Below, piece by piece: positions 33,231 through 42,160 of a stretch of 64,000 bases of DNA; position 1 is the first letter of the stretch, and the number at the start of each line of letters is the position of its first letter. The DNA is from Streptomyces massasporeus (GTDB lineage Bacteria > Actinomycetota > Actinomycetes > Streptomycetales > Streptomycetaceae). The notes under the pieces are model-generated. The model had not been told where the DNA came from. It searched no databases and saw nothing but the letters and a program-made list of their open reading frames with translations. The stretch spans positions 248,001-312,000 of the forward strand of contig NZ_BMSE01000001.1 in NCBI RefSeq assembly GCF_014648995.1, read 5' to 3'. The translations under genes were made by a program, and so were the position numbers.

Positions 33231-34024
33231 GCGCCGGCCTCCTGCGGGTCGGTGAGGCGTGCGGCGCCGCGGGGCGGCAGCAGGCCGAGGTGTTCCTCGC
33301 GGACCAGGCCGAAGCGCAGGGCGACGGAGGCGAGCCGGGTGCGCTTGGCGCCGGTGCGGCCGCCGTCGGTCGCGGTCGTGGCCTCCTCACCGAGGTCCAG
33401 GCGCAACTTGGCGAAGGCGAGGTAGTCGATGTGGTAGTTGACCGCGGAGCGCGTCAGGTCCCGGCAGGACTCCAGCGGCCGCAGCCGCTCCACGATCTGC
33501 CCGACACCGGGCAGGGCCGAGTCGGAGGGGTCGCGCAACCGCGGTTCGCACAGGGCCACCAGGACGAGGAAGTACTTCGACGTGGGGTCCAGGGCGAAGG
33601 GGTGGACGGTCTGTTCGCCGCCGCCCGGCACGGACTGCTCGCCGAGATAGGCGTGCTGGGGCGCGAACACCTTGAACGTGGCGGTGCCGGACAGGGCGGG
33701 CAGCACCACGCGGGAGAACTCGAAGGGCACGGGCGCCCCGAGCCGCCCGGGCGCGACGGTGAGGTACTCGCCGGCCCCCTCCAGGTTCTCCACCACGTAC
33801 GACACGCTGCGGCCGAAGTTGGACAGCCGCCAGTAGTCCCCCGCGGCTTCCAGCTGCCCGGCCCGACGGGAGATCCCCGGGTCGGCCAGGACGATGCGGA
33901 CCCCCGCCCCGCCACGTCCGAAGTCCGCGATGTCCCCCGGCCCCAGATGGATCAGTTCGGGACTGCCCGTCTCGTCCACGCCCCACTGGGCGGTACCGGG
34001 CAACTGCACGATGATCGTTTCCAC
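33227..34024 (-). CDS. FHA-domain-like protein
   Basis: 265 residues from a GTG. The N-terminal half (LGPGDIADFGRGG, YWRLSNFGRSVSYVVENLEG) looks like a forkhead-associated fold, which binds phosphothreonine, though the conserved residues are only partly kept. The C-terminal half (NYHIDYLAFAKLRLDLG to TRLASVALRFGLVREEHLGL) looks helical and includes a possible helix-turn-helix. It is translationally coupled to the kinase downstream and is the natural candidate for its substrate or phosphorylated-partner reader. Confidence 0.65.
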   Translation of the reverse strand: METIIVQLPGTAQWGVDETGSPELIHLGPGDIADFGRGGAGVRIVLADPGISRRAGQLEAAGDYWRLSNFGRSVSYVVENLEGAGEYLTVAPGRLGAPVPFEFSRVVLPALSGTATFKVFAPQHAYLGEQSVPGGGEQTVHPFALDPTSKYFLVLVALCEPRLRDPSDSALPGVGQIVERLRPLESCRDLTRSAVNYHIDYLAFAKLRLDLGEEATTATDGGRTGAKRTRLASVALRFGLVREEHLGLLPPRGAARLTDPQEAGA

Positions 34025-34111
34025 GCGGACTCCCCCGCTGATGTCGCCCCCGATTTGGTCGCGAGGATTGTACGGTCGGCCTCCAAGTGCCGCGGAGTCG
34101 GCGGGGCCGCC

Positions 34112-34849
34112 TCAGCGGGCGGTTTCCGGGCGCCGCGCGACGAACACGAACTCCCGGCCCGGCCGGTCCGGTGCGTCACGTACGTCCTCCACCACATAGC
34201 CCTGCGCTGCGAGTGCCGCCTCGACCTCCTGGCGCTCGCGAAAGCGCAGCGTCGAGTCCGACGTCAGCGTCTGCCCGTCCTCGGCGAACACATAGGTCCA
34301 CCGGAACGTCACCAGCGGTCCGCTCACGTCGAGCAGGTCGACCCAGGACTCGACGGCGCCGACACCGGCAATCTCTGTCACGCCGTACGTGGCCTCGCGG
34401 TTCCACTCCTCCCAGGCGCGACGGGCCGGTATCCGCGTCTCGAACACCAGCCGCCCGCCGGGCCGCAGCGCCGCCCACATTCCTTGCAGGGTCCGCTGCC
34501 AGTCCTCCGGGCCGGTGATCTCCTGGGCGGCGTTGCCCGTCATCGTCGCGAGGTCGGCGGTCAGGGGCGGCAGGGTCGTCGCGTCGCCGTGGAGCCACCG
34601 CACCCGCTCGCCACCCGGCTTGCCGCGCGCCACGTCCAGGGAGGCCCGGGCGGGATCGACGCCGGTGACGTCGATGCCGCGTCCGGCCAGCAGCAGCGCG
34701 AACACCCCTGTCCCGCAGCCGATGTCGAGGACGTGCCGCGCCCCGGTCTCCTCCGTCGTGCGCAGGTACGGGGCGAGGTCGCGCCGGTCGGGGTCGAGTC
34801 GGTCGTACACCGCGGCGAGGCGCGGATGCCGGAAGCACTCGTCAGCCAT
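34112..34849 (-). CDS. Class I SAM-dependent methyltransferase
   Basis: 245 residues. Motif I is VLDIGCGTGVFALLLAGRG, motif II GVDPARAS, and motif IV region DLATMTGNAAQEI. The type is the UbiE/Methyltransf_25 fold acting on small molecules; the substrate is unknown. The start ATG at 34849 has no ribosome site but has TACCGT seven bases upstream, so the transcript is probably leaderless. The 117-base gap upstream contains GTCGGTGGCCGC twice in tandem. Confidence 0.85.
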   Translation of the reverse strand: MADECFRHPRLAAVYDRLDPDRRDLAPYLRTTEETGARHVLDIGCGTGVFALLLAGRGIDVTGVDPARASLDVARGKPGGERVRWLHGDATTLPPLTADLATMTGNAAQEITGPEDWQRTLQGMWAALRPGGRLVFETRIPARRAWEEWNREATYGVTEIAGVGAVESWVDLLDVSGPLVTFRWTYVFAEDGQTLTSDSTLRFRERQEVEAALAAQGYVVEDVRDAPDRPGREFVFVARRPETAR

Positions 34850-34856
34850 GTGCCCG

Positions 34857-34862
34857 ACGGTA
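34857..34862 (-). promoter_or_regulatory. TACCGT -10 box of a leaderless gene
   Basis: Minus-strand TACCGT ends seven bases before the methyltransferase ATG at 34849. Confidence 0.45.
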
Positions 34863-34966
34863 CGAAGGGCGGCTGCGCGCGGCCACCGGTTTGCGGCGGC
34901 CGCGTGGGCGCCTCGCGTCGGTGGCCGCGTCGGTGGCCGCGTTCGCTCGGCCGCGGGAGATGCCGG

Positions 34967-35896
34967 TCAGCCGAGGCAGATGACGAGCAGGCAGAGTTCC
35001 TTCGGCTTCGAGTCGGCGGGAGACGTCTCGGGCGCAGTGGTCGCCGCGGGCGGGGGCGTCGAGGGGGACGACGGCTGCTGGGCGTCGGATCCGGACCCGG
35101 CGGCCGGTGGTGTCGTCGGCTCGGTGACCTTCGACGCGGACGAACCGGCGGTGCCGGTGGCCGTGTCGACCGTGTCGGTGACGGTCTTGCGGGGCGCGGT
35201 CGTCAGCGGCAGTTCGCGGGGCGCGGCGGCCGCGTCCGTGTGGGTGTCCGCCGGCGTGGTGCGGGGGTCGGCGGCCCGGGACCGCTCGTGGCGCGAGGCG
35301 CGGTCGGCGTGCGACGGAGTCGTGGGGGTGGCCGCCGAGCGCGGGGTGTCCTTCTGGCTCGACGTCGGTTCGGCGTACGTCGGTGCCTCTCCCGCGGCGC
35401 CGCCCATGGTCGTGTCCTCCGGCGTCGCGGCCGCCTGCACGCCGGGCTTCGCGTTGCCGTTCATCGCGGCGACGGTCAGACCGCCTCCCACGAGCGCGAC
35501 CGCCGTCGCCACCACGGCCCGGCGCTGGTTCTTCTTCCAGCGCGCCATCTGGCGGCGCCGGGCCGCCCGGCCCTGCGGCCGGGCTTCGTAGCCCTCGGCC
35601 GTGTCGGTGTCCGGGGCGTCGTACGCGTCGGACGAGCCGGAGCCGGGGCCCTCCGGCGTGCGCGCGGGGGTCTCGTCCCACACGGTCCCGTCGTGCCAGG
35701 TGCCGGTGGCGGCCGGGTACTCCCAGGCGGCCGGTCCGCCGGGGGCCGCGACGGGCGCGGGGGCCATGGCGGGCACGGGGGCTGTGCCGCTGCGGCCGCC
35801 GATGGTGGAGGGGTCGATGTCCGGGGCGTAGGCGCCGCACCCCGGGCAGACCAAGGCGCCGTTGAGGTGCCGACGGCACGAGGAGCAGTAGTCCAT
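34967..35896 (-). CDS. SCO2400-family protein with N-terminal zinc ribbon
   Basis: 309 residues. It starts MDYCSSCRRHLNGALVCPGC, a zinc ribbon of two CxxC pairs that I recall as the signature of the Streptomyces SCO2400 family. A proline/glycine-rich segment follows, then an arginine-rich patch (RRQMARWKKNQRR) just before a membrane helix (about residues 124-142), and a long low-complexity Ser/Thr/Pro/Ala outer part ending KELCLLVICLG. It probably sits in the membrane with the ribbon inside. Function unknown. The ATG at 35896 was chosen because the family begins there. Confidence 0.8.
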   Translation of the reverse strand: MDYCSSCRRHLNGALVCPGCGAYAPDIDPSTIGGRSGTAPVPAMAPAPVAAPGGPAAWEYPAATGTWHDGTVWDETPARTPEGPGSGSSDAYDAPDTDTAEGYEARPQGRAARRRQMARWKKNQRRAVVATAVALVGGGLTVAAMNGNAKPGVQAAATPEDTTMGGAAGEAPTYAEPTSSQKDTPRSAATPTTPSHADRASRHERSRAADPRTTPADTHTDAAAAPRELPLTTAPRKTVTDTVDTATGTAGSSASKVTEPTTPPAAGSGSDAQQPSSPSTPPPAATTAPETSPADSKPKELCLLVICLG

Positions 35897-36242
35897 GTGT
35901 GGTTTTCCCGATCTGGCTGTTCCGGCGGCTCGCCGGCCGCGCCTGGTCACGTTCGCACGTGGGATCGAGCCGTAACGCTAACGAGACTTTGAAAGGACGG
36001 TGTGCAGCCTGTGTGACACCCCTGCACAGATCCTCTGGATCTCGCGTGTGCCATGCGTGACCCATGAGTAAAGGAACCGGAGCCTGGGAACGATCGGGCC
36101 CCGCAACCACCACACCAGGGCCCGGGCACCCACTCACTCTCAACTCCCCCAATTTTCCTGCGAACTGACGCACAACCCTTTGGATGGCCCGCGGGTCACA
36201 CCATGCAGGAGCAACCACCTCGAAGAGTTGCAAGGGGGAAAT
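35897..36242. other. Divergent promoter region of the SCO2400-like and SapA-like genes
   Basis: No gene. It includes an inverted repeat TGTGCAG (36001-36007) with CTGCACA (36022-36028) and a ribosome site AAGGGGG just before the SapA-like start. No clear -35/-10 pair could be chosen. Confidence 0.4.
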
Positions 36243-36692
36243 ATGCGATTCACGCGTTCCGTCCTGGCCGCGTCCGCCGTGGCGGCACTGTCCGTGGGGA
36301 CCATGACCGCCCTGGCGTCGCCGGCGTCGGCCGCGCCCAACACCACTCCGCAGAAGGTCTGCGGCAGTGGCTACAAGACGGTCAACTCGGCGACCGTCGG
36401 CTCGCTGGGGACCGTCTACCTGACCTACAACGCCTCCAACGGCCAGAACTGCGTCACGACCATCCGCAACAACCCGGGCAAGGCCGTCGACATGTCCGCC
36501 TGGGTCTCCGTCCCGGACACCGAGCAGAGCGACTACGACGAGGGCCTGTTCACGTCGTACGCCGGTCCGACGTACGCCTACGGCAAGGGCCACTGCGTGG
36601 ACTGGGGCGGCAGCATCGCCAACACGTACGTGCAGGTGTACGGCTCCAACTGCGGTTCCCTGAAGGAGCACCGGGTCACCTTCACCCGCTGA
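36243..36692 (+). CDS. Secreted SapA-like (spore-associated protein A family) protein
   Basis: 149 residues. A signal peptide (MRFTRSVLAA to SPASAA, cleavage near residue 29) is followed by a compact domain with CGSGYKTVNSATVGSLGTVY, LTYNASNGQNCVTTIRN, TSYAGPTYAYGKGHCVDWGG and a final Cys pair. These match the SapA family, first found on Streptomyces spores. The role is structural or unknown. Four Cys suggest two disulfides. A hairpin with a GCGA loop follows 12 bases after the stop. Confidence 0.8.
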   Translation: MRFTRSVLAASAVAALSVGTMTALASPASAAPNTTPQKVCGSGYKTVNSATVGSLGTVYLTYNASNGQNCVTTIRNNPGKAVDMSAWVSVPDTEQSDYDEGLFTSYAGPTYAYGKGHCVDWGGSIANTYVQVYGSNCGSLKEHRVTFTR

Positions 36693-36703
36693 CCCCCCTC
36701 CGG

Positions 36704-36734
36704 CCGGGCCCCACGGGCGACCGTGGCGGCCCGG
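36704..36734. terminator. Hairpin with GCGA loop
   Basis: CCGGGCC-CCACGG (36704-36716) pairs with CCGTGG-c-GGCCCGG (36721-36734), with one bulged base. It lies between convergent genes. Confidence 0.75.
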
Positions 36735-36750
36735 CTTCTCCGTGCCGGGC

Positions 36751-38139
36751 CTACGCCCAGGCCGTCACCGGCACGAACGAGCTGTCCTGCCGGAACAGGT
36801 CCGTCCCGTCGGAGCGCTCCACGCGGAGCTGGTAGGCGTAGTGGCGCAGGTAGTGCCCCGGGTAGTTGTACGACTCGAAGCGGACGGAGCCCGAGGACGC
36901 GCCGGCACGGAGGAAGAACGTGGCGTCCTTGGCGAAGGTGCTCGTGCCGTTGTCGGCGTCGAAGCGGGCGCGGAAGTCCCAGTGGCGCAGGTAGTTGCCG
37001 GCTGCGTCCCGGAAGGAGTAGCCGCTGCCGTCGGCGAGGCCGGCGACGACCGTGAAAGTGGCGGCCTGCTTCTCGGCGGTGGTGCCGGCGGTGCCGACCA
37101 CGGGCAGGTTGAGCAGCGAGGACTGCTGCTGCCAGTAACGGGTGGTGTAGTTGGCGGAGCGGAAGGAGCGCGTACTGTTCCGGGCCAGGCTGGGGCCGCC
37201 CGTGACCGTCTCCTTGACCACCGTGAAGTGCCGGGCCGTGCCGGAGATCGCGGGCAGTGCGGCCGGTGCCGTCCAGGTCGCGAAGGTGTCGTGGCTGTCG
37301 CTGTAGTAGTAGTTCCCGTCGCCGTAGCCGTCGAAGAACATCCGCCAGCCGCCGTTGTCGAGCTGCACGAGTGCCGGACCCTCGCGATAGCTGCCCCAGC
37401 CGGCCCAGTTGCCGGTCCGGCGGATCGTGTAGGGGCCCGCGAGGTTGGAGGCGGTGGCGTACTCGATGTACTTCGTCGTCTCGTTCTTGGGGAAGGCGTG
37501 GTACGTCGAGCCGATCTTCACGATGAACGTGTCGATGTGGTTGGCGCCGATGCCCGAGAGGGCGATCGGTGAACTCCACGCCGTCAGGGACGAGTTGGCG
37601 GCCCTCAGCAGGTACGGCGTGAAGATCCACTCGTCGTTCGTGGTGGAGCACGACACGATGATGTGCACGCTGCCGTCGCTGTCGACGAACCACTCCGGCG
37701 CCCAGGCGCGGGAGAGGCCCGCGATCGGGACCGTGTAGTCGTACAGGAACGTCCAGTTGACGCGGTCGGAGCTGCGGGCGAAGCCGATGGTCGTGCTGGG
37801 GTCCTGCCAGGTGTGCGTGGTGTAGGTGACGTAGTAGTAGCCGTCGGTGTGCCGGATGACGCCGGCGTCCCGGATCCGGTTCGCGGGCGGTGTGTACGCG
37901 GAGGAGCGCAGCAGCCTGAAGTCGGTGGCGTCGTCCGACTGGTAGACGTTGACCGTGCCGTCGTTGCTGTTGAGGAAGGGCACGATGGTGTAGCGGGTGG
38001 CCGAGCCGTTCGGGGGTGCGGCGGCCAGGGCGCTGCCGAGCAGCCCGGGGGCTTCGCCGAGCAGGACCGCCGAGGCGGGCACGGCGGCCAGGGCGCGCAG
38101 CAGGGTGCGGCGGGACGGGGCGGCTTGGTGTGGGGTCAC
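36751..38139 (-). CDS. Secreted GH43-type arabinofuranosidase with AbfB (CBM42) domain
   Basis: 462 residues. A twin-arginine signal (SRRTLLRAL, residues 9-17) is followed by a five-bladed propeller domain (about 45-310): NRIRDAGVIRHTDGYYYVTY, RAWAPEWFVDSDG and YREGPALVQLDNG contain the expected acidic residues. The C-terminal 140 residues (SFRSANYTTRYWQQQ, SYSFRDAAGNYLRHWDFRA-like and RFESYNYPGHYLRHYAYQLR) form an arabinose-binding trefoil. It should release L-arabinose from plant arabinoxylan outside the cell. An inverted repeat near the promoter may be its operator. Confidence 0.83.
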   Translation of the reverse strand: MTPHQAAPSRRTLLRALAAVPASAVLLGEAPGLLGSALAAAPPNGSATRYTIVPFLNSNDGTVNVYQSDDATDFRLLRSSAYTPPANRIRDAGVIRHTDGYYYVTYTTHTWQDPSTTIGFARSSDRVNWTFLYDYTVPIAGLSRAWAPEWFVDSDGSVHIIVSCSTTNDEWIFTPYLLRAANSSLTAWSSPIALSGIGANHIDTFIVKIGSTYHAFPKNETTKYIEYATASNLAGPYTIRRTGNWAGWGSYREGPALVQLDNGGWRMFFDGYGDGNYYYSDSHDTFATWTAPAALPAISGTARHFTVVKETVTGGPSLARNSTRSFRSANYTTRYWQQQSSLLNLPVVGTAGTTAEKQAATFTVVAGLADGSGYSFRDAAGNYLRHWDFRARFDADNGTSTFAKDATFFLRAGASSGSVRFESYNYPGHYLRHYAYQLRVERSDGTDLFRQDSSFVPVTAWA

Positions 38140-38171
38140 GGCGGCTCCCTGGGAGACCAGGATTCGATATA

Positions 38172-38186
38172 CCGAACAGAGTTCGG
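38172..38186. promoter_or_regulatory. Inverted repeat CCGAAC-aga-GTTCGG
   Basis: A perfect 6-bp inverted repeat lies 33 bases upstream of the arabinofuranosidase start, in the 238-base gap shared with the divergent amidase gene. It is a candidate operator; no regulator gene is adjacent. Confidence 0.45.
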
Positions 38187-38377
38187 CGACTCGATCGGGA
38201 GGGTGGGGCTCGAAAGGTAAGGGTGAGCCGGAAGTGCGTCAATGGTTTGAGCAGGTGCCGATGCGCCCAGTGAGGAGGATGCGGCCGATGGTGAACTTCC
38301 ACTCCTGTCGTCGCCGTTCCGCCACCGGCCACCGGACGTTACCGTTCGGTAGAGAAGCCGCTTCCGGAGGTGTCCGT

Positions 38378-39829
38378 ATGACGCTCGACCGTTCCGAAGG
38401 CCTGGCGGAGACCGCCCGTGCGCTGGCCGCGGGGGAGGTGACGTCGCGGGCGCTGGTCGAGCGGACGCTGGCACGGATCGAGGCGACGCAGGGCAGCCTC
38501 AACGCCTTCCGGATCGTCCGGGCCGAGGCCGCGCTCGCCGAGGCCGACGCCGCGGACCGGGAGCTGGCAGCGGCCTCCGGCCGGGAATTGCCCTCCGAGC
38601 GCGCGCACCGGCCGCTGCTCGGCGTCCCCGTCGCGGTGAAGGACGACATGGACGTGGCCGGTGAGCCGACCGCGTTCGGCTGCTGCGGGGAGTTCCCGCC
38701 GGTCGCGGAGGACGGCGAGGCGGTGCGGCGGCTGCGCGCGGCCGGGGCCGTGATCATCGGCAAGACGAACACCTGCGAGTTCGGGCAGTGGCCCTTCACC
38801 GAGGGGCCCGCCTTCGGCGCCACCCGCAACCCGTGGAGCACGGAGCACACGCCCGGCGGTTCCTCGGGAGGGTCGGCCGCCGCGGTCGCCGCCGGTCTGG
38901 TGCCCGCCGCGCTCGGCTCGGACGGCGCGGGTTCGGTGCGGATCCCGGCCGCGTGGACGCATCTGGTCGGCATCAAGCCGCAGCGCGGCCGTGTCTCGAC
39001 CTGGCCGCGCGGCGAGTCCTTCCAGGGCATCACCGTCAACGGCACCCTGGCCCGCACGGTCGCCGACGCGGCCCTGCTGCTGGACGCGGCGAGCGGCAAC
39101 CACGCCCAGGACCCGCACCAGCCCCCGCACCTCGACGTGTCCGGGGCCGTCGGCCGCGATCCGGGCCGGCTGCGCATCGCGCTCTCCCTCAAGCCGCCGT
39201 TCACGGCGGTGCCCGCCCGGCTCCTGCCCGAGGTGCGGACCCGGGTCGTCGAACTGGCCGAGCGGCTCGCCGCGTCGGGGCACTTCGTCGAGGAGGCGGA
39301 CCCACCGTACGGGCAGATCGGACTGACCTTCGTGCCGCGCGCCACGGCCGGGATCGCCGAGCGCGTGGGCGAGGCGCCCTTCCCGGCGCTGCTCGACCGG
39401 CGCACCAGGGACGCGGCCCGGCTGGGCCGGCTCCTCGGCGGTGCCCCGCTGCGGGCCGCCCGGCGCGCGGAAACGGCGCTCCACCGGCGTATCGGCGGGT
39501 TCTTCACCTCCTACGACGTCGTCCTCGCGCCCACGACCGCCGCTCCGCCGCCGCGCATCGGTGCCCTGCTCGAACTCAGCGGGTTCGCCACCGACCGGGC
39601 GATGATCGCGGCCTGCCCGTACGCCTGGCCGTGGAACGTGCTGGGCTGGCCCGGGGTCAACGTGCCCGCCGGGTTCACGCCGGACGGACTGCCGGTCGGC
39701 GCGCAGTTGCTGGGCCCGGCGAACAGCGAGCCGCTTCTCGTGCAGGTGGCCGCGCAGTTGGAGGCGGAGCTGCGCTGGGCCGAGAAGTGGCCGTCGCCGC
39801 CGGTCACGGCACGTTCCGCCGCCGCCTGA
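38378..39829 (+). CDS. Amidase signature-family hydrolase
   Basis: 483 residues. The Ser-cisSer-Lys triad is present: Lys in GVPVAVKDDMDV, the cis-Ser in GGSSGGSAAAVAAG and the nucleophile in GSDGAGSVRIPAA. It cleaves an amide bond, but the substrate is open. The N-terminus is helical (AETARALAAGEVTSRALVER). Despite its resemblance to GatA it has no GatB/C partners here, so it is a stand-alone amidase. The ATG at 38378 follows GGAGG by seven bases. Confidence 0.9.
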   Translation: MTLDRSEGLAETARALAAGEVTSRALVERTLARIEATQGSLNAFRIVRAEAALAEADAADRELAAASGRELPSERAHRPLLGVPVAVKDDMDVAGEPTAFGCCGEFPPVAEDGEAVRRLRAAGAVIIGKTNTCEFGQWPFTEGPAFGATRNPWSTEHTPGGSSGGSAAAVAAGLVPAALGSDGAGSVRIPAAWTHLVGIKPQRGRVSTWPRGESFQGITVNGTLARTVADAALLLDAASGNHAQDPHQPPHLDVSGAVGRDPGRLRIALSLKPPFTAVPARLLPEVRTRVVELAERLAASGHFVEEADPPYGQIGLTFVPRATAGIAERVGEAPFPALLDRRTRDAARLGRLLGGAPLRAARRAETALHRRIGGFFTSYDVVLAPTTAAPPPRIGALLELSGFATDRAMIAACPYAWPWNVLGWPGVNVPAGFTPDGLPVGAQLLGPANSEPLLVQVAAQLEAELRWAEKWPSPPVTARSAAA

Positions 39830-39836
39830 GCGACCG

Positions 39837-39842
39837 TAGGCT
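39837..39842 (+). promoter_or_regulatory. TAGGCT -10 box of a leaderless gene
   Basis: TAGGCT ends six bases before the ATG at 39849, seven bases beyond the amidase stop. Confidence 0.45.
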
Positions 39843-39848
39843 GTCCTC

Positions 39849-40067
39849 ATGGCGGACGCGTCGATGGTCGGGCTCATGGGGCGGGTGACCGGGACGATCG
39901 GGCCCGGGCTGGTCGGCGAGGTGATCGTCCGAGTGCGGGGCGGCGCCGAGCACTTCCTCGCCCACCCGGCTTCCGCGACGGACCGCATCGAGACGGGCAC
40001 GGTCGTGATGGTGGTCGAGTACCTGCCCCCGAGAACCGTCTACGTCACGGCGGCGTACGACAGTTGA
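39849..40067 (+). CDS. Stand-alone NfeD-like OB-fold protein
   Basis: 72 residues, matching only the soluble C-terminal OB domain of NfeD proteins (GLMGRVTGTIGPGLVGEVIV, ETGTVVMVVEYLPPRTVYVT). It has neither membrane helices nor the protease domain. NfeD genes usually pair with a flotillin/stomatin gene, and one follows 134 bases downstream, which supports the call. It probably interacts with that flotillin. The transcript is predicted to be leaderless. Confidence 0.75.
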   Translation: MADASMVGLMGRVTGTIGPGLVGEVIVRVRGGAEHFLAHPASATDRIETGTVVMVVEYLPPRTVYVTAAYDS

Positions 40068-40201
40068 GCCCGCTGCGACGCAGGTGAGAGCCGTACGCGT
40101 CAAACTTCGGCCAAGGATGCGCCGGTGGCTGTACCCCGGCTCCCCCGAGGAGCACACTCCCCTTCGTTCGGTGCCGAGAGGGCACCATGCAAAGGGGGCG
40201 A

Positions 40202-41671
40202 ATGCCGATGGTCGTCGGCGTCGTAGCAGGGGTGGCGGTTGCCGCCGTCCTCGTGCTGATCGGTCTGTTCAAGCTCATGTGGCGGGTCGCCGAACCCAAC
40301 GAGGCACTGATCATCTCGGGGTCCAAGCACCGCACGGAGGGCATCGAGGAGGGCATGGGGTTCCGCATCGTCACCGGTCGCGGCACGCTCGTGATGCCCG
40401 GGGTGCAGGCGGTGCGCAAGCTCTCGCTCGACCTGAACGAGACGGAACTCCAGGTGGACTGCGTGACCCACCAGGGCATCCCGCTGAAGGTGCGGGGCGT
40501 GGTCATCTTCAAGGTGGGCGACGACTTCGTGTCGATCGCGAACGCGGCCCGCCGGTTCCTGGACCAGCAGAAGCTGATGTCGGAGCGGGTGCACAACGTC
40601 TTCGCCGGTCATCTGCGCTCCATCGTGGGCGGGTTGACGGTCGAGGACATGATCCGGGACCGGGAGAAGCTCACCGGGCAGACACGTGCCGCGTGCGGCA
40701 CCGAGATGGAGAAGCTGGGCCTGATCGTGGACTCGCTGCAGATCCACGAGATCGAGGACCCGACGGGGTACATCCAGAACCTCGCCATGCCGCACGCGGC
40801 GGCCGTGCAGCGCGACGCGCGCATCGCGCAGGCGGAGGCGAACCGGCTGGCCACCGAGGCCGAGCAGCAGTCGTTCGCCCGGATGGCGGAGGCGACCCGG
40901 GACAGCGAGATCCTCCAGGCCGGGTACCAGGCCGAGCGCGACAAGGCGGCCGCCAAGGCCCGGCAGGCCGGGCCGCTCGCCGAGGCCGGTGCCCGGCAGG
41001 AGGTCGTCGTCCAGGAGACGCGGGTCGCGGAGCTGGAGGCGCACCGGCGCGAGCAGCAACTCCAGGCGGACGTCCGCAAGCCCGCCGACGCGGCGGCCTA
41101 CGAGACCCGCACCCTGGCCGAGGCCGACCGCGACGCGCGGATCTCGTCGGCGCAGGCGCAGGCGAAGGAGACGGAGCTGGCGGCCGCCGCCGAGGCGACC
41201 CGGGTCAAGACGGCCGCGGGTGCCGAGGCCGAGGCGACCAAGGCGCGGGGCGAGGCGGCCGCGCAGGCCACCCGGGCCACCGGTGCGGCCGAGGCGGCAG
41301 CGGCGCAGGCCAGGGGCATGGCGGAGGCCGAGGCGGCCAAGGCCAAGGGCCTCGCGGAGGCCGAGGCCATCAAGGCCCGCGCCGCCGCCCTGGCGGAGAA
41401 CCAGGAGGCCGTCGTCGCCCAGCAACTCGCCGAGAACTGGCCGGAGATCGTGAAGGCCGGCGCGTCCGCCTTCGGCAACGTGGACAACATGGTGCTGCTC
41501 AACGGCGCCGACGGCATGGCCGACATGTTCGCCAAGGCGCTGACCATGGGCGGCACGGGGCTGGGCCTCGCCCGCCAGTTGCTCGCGTCGATGGACCGCG
41601 ACGGGCAGGCGTCGCAGGGCGCCTCGTCCCTGAACGGGCAGGCCCAGAAGGTGCCGGTGGACGACAAGTGA
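40202..41671 (+). CDS. Flotillin-like SPFH-domain membrane protein
   Basis: 489 residues. A single N-terminal hydrophobic helix (residues about 3-24) anchors it, then an SPFH domain (about 30-190: EPNEALIISGSKHRTEGIEE, GVVIFKVGDDF, LRSIVGGLTVEDMIRDREKL). The rest is a long Ala/Glu-rich coiled coil (about 205-410) with many AEAxAxKA repeats, as in flotillins that organise membrane microdomains. The start at 40202 directly follows AAGGGGGCG; an ATG at 40187 is less well placed. It is paired with the NfeD-like gene upstream. Confidence 0.9.
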   Translation: MPMVVGVVAGVAVAAVLVLIGLFKLMWRVAEPNEALIISGSKHRTEGIEEGMGFRIVTGRGTLVMPGVQAVRKLSLDLNETELQVDCVTHQGIPLKVRGVVIFKVGDDFVSIANAARRFLDQQKLMSERVHNVFAGHLRSIVGGLTVEDMIRDREKLTGQTRAACGTEMEKLGLIVDSLQIHEIEDPTGYIQNLAMPHAAAVQRDARIAQAEANRLATEAEQQSFARMAEATRDSEILQAGYQAERDKAAAKARQAGPLAEAGARQEVVVQETRVAELEAHRREQQLQADVRKPADAAAYETRTLAEADRDARISSAQAQAKETELAAAAEATRVKTAAGAEAEATKARGEAAAQATRATGAAEAAAAQARGMAEAEAAKAKGLAEAEAIKARAAALAENQEAVVAQQLAENWPEIVKAGASAFGNVDNMVLLNGADGMADMFAKALTMGGTGLGLARQLLASMDRDGQASQGASSLNGQAQKVPVDDK

Positions 41672-41701
41672 CCCGGGCGGCGTGCTCGCGGGGGCAGCCT
41701 C

Positions 41702-41707
41702 TAAGGT
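41702..41707 (+). promoter_or_regulatory. TAAGGT -10 box of a leaderless gene
   Basis: TAAGGT ends six bases before the GTG at 41714. Confidence 0.45.
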
Positions 41708-41713
41708 GCCCCC

Positions 41714-42160
41714 GTGAGCACGTTTGCCGACGAGAACGTCCCCGGCCGTCACGGCCCCTCCGCCACCGTCCAGGCCGACCCGCGCGAGGTGGGCCGCGTA
41801 CGGACGGAGTACTCCCCCGCGCACGACGGGGACCCGGATCCCGGGGAGATCGTCTGGACGTGGGTGCCCTTCGAGGAGAACGACGGCCGGGGCAAGGACC
41901 GCCCGGTGTTGGTCGTCGCCCGCGAGCCGGGCGGGACGTTCCTGGCCGTGCAGTTGTCCAGCAAGCGGCACGACGGTGACTCCGAGTGGGTGCCGATCGG
42001 CAGCGGGCCGTGGGACCGGACGGGCCGGGACTCGTGGGTCGATGTGGACCGGGTGCTGCGGCTGCACGAGGACGGCATGCGCCGGGAGGCCTGCGCGCTG
42101 GACCGCATGCGGTTCAACCTGGTCAGGCGCCGCCTGCAGGAGCGCTACGGCTGGAGCTGA
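41714..42160 (+). CDS. PemK/MazF-fold protein without adjacent antitoxin
   Basis: 148 residues. The MazF-like core GEIVWTWVPFEENDGRGKDR, PVLVVAREPGG and FLAVQLSSK is clear; such proteins are sequence-specific ribonuclease toxins, but many long actinobacterial versions are not proven toxic. An N-terminal extension of about 40 residues is present. There is no small antitoxin gene on either side. Its 3' end overlaps the convergent PARG-like gene by 38 bases. It starts with GTG and is probably leaderless. Confidence 0.78.
   Translation: MSTFADENVPGRHGPSATVQADPREVGRVRTEYSPAHDGDPDPGEIVWTWVPFEENDGRGKDRPVLVVAREPGGTFLAVQLSSKRHDGDSEWVPIGSGPWDRTGRDSWVDVDRVLRLHEDGMRREACALDRMRFNLVRRRLQERYGWS

Noticed and set aside
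34900..34945. GTCGGTGGCCGC in tandem in the methyltransferase upstream gap
   Set aside because: Two copies of a simple GC-rich word, likely slippage.
41714..42160. Complete toxin-antitoxin locus
   Set aside because: Only the MazF-fold gene is present; the flanking flotillin and PARG-like genes are not antitoxins.
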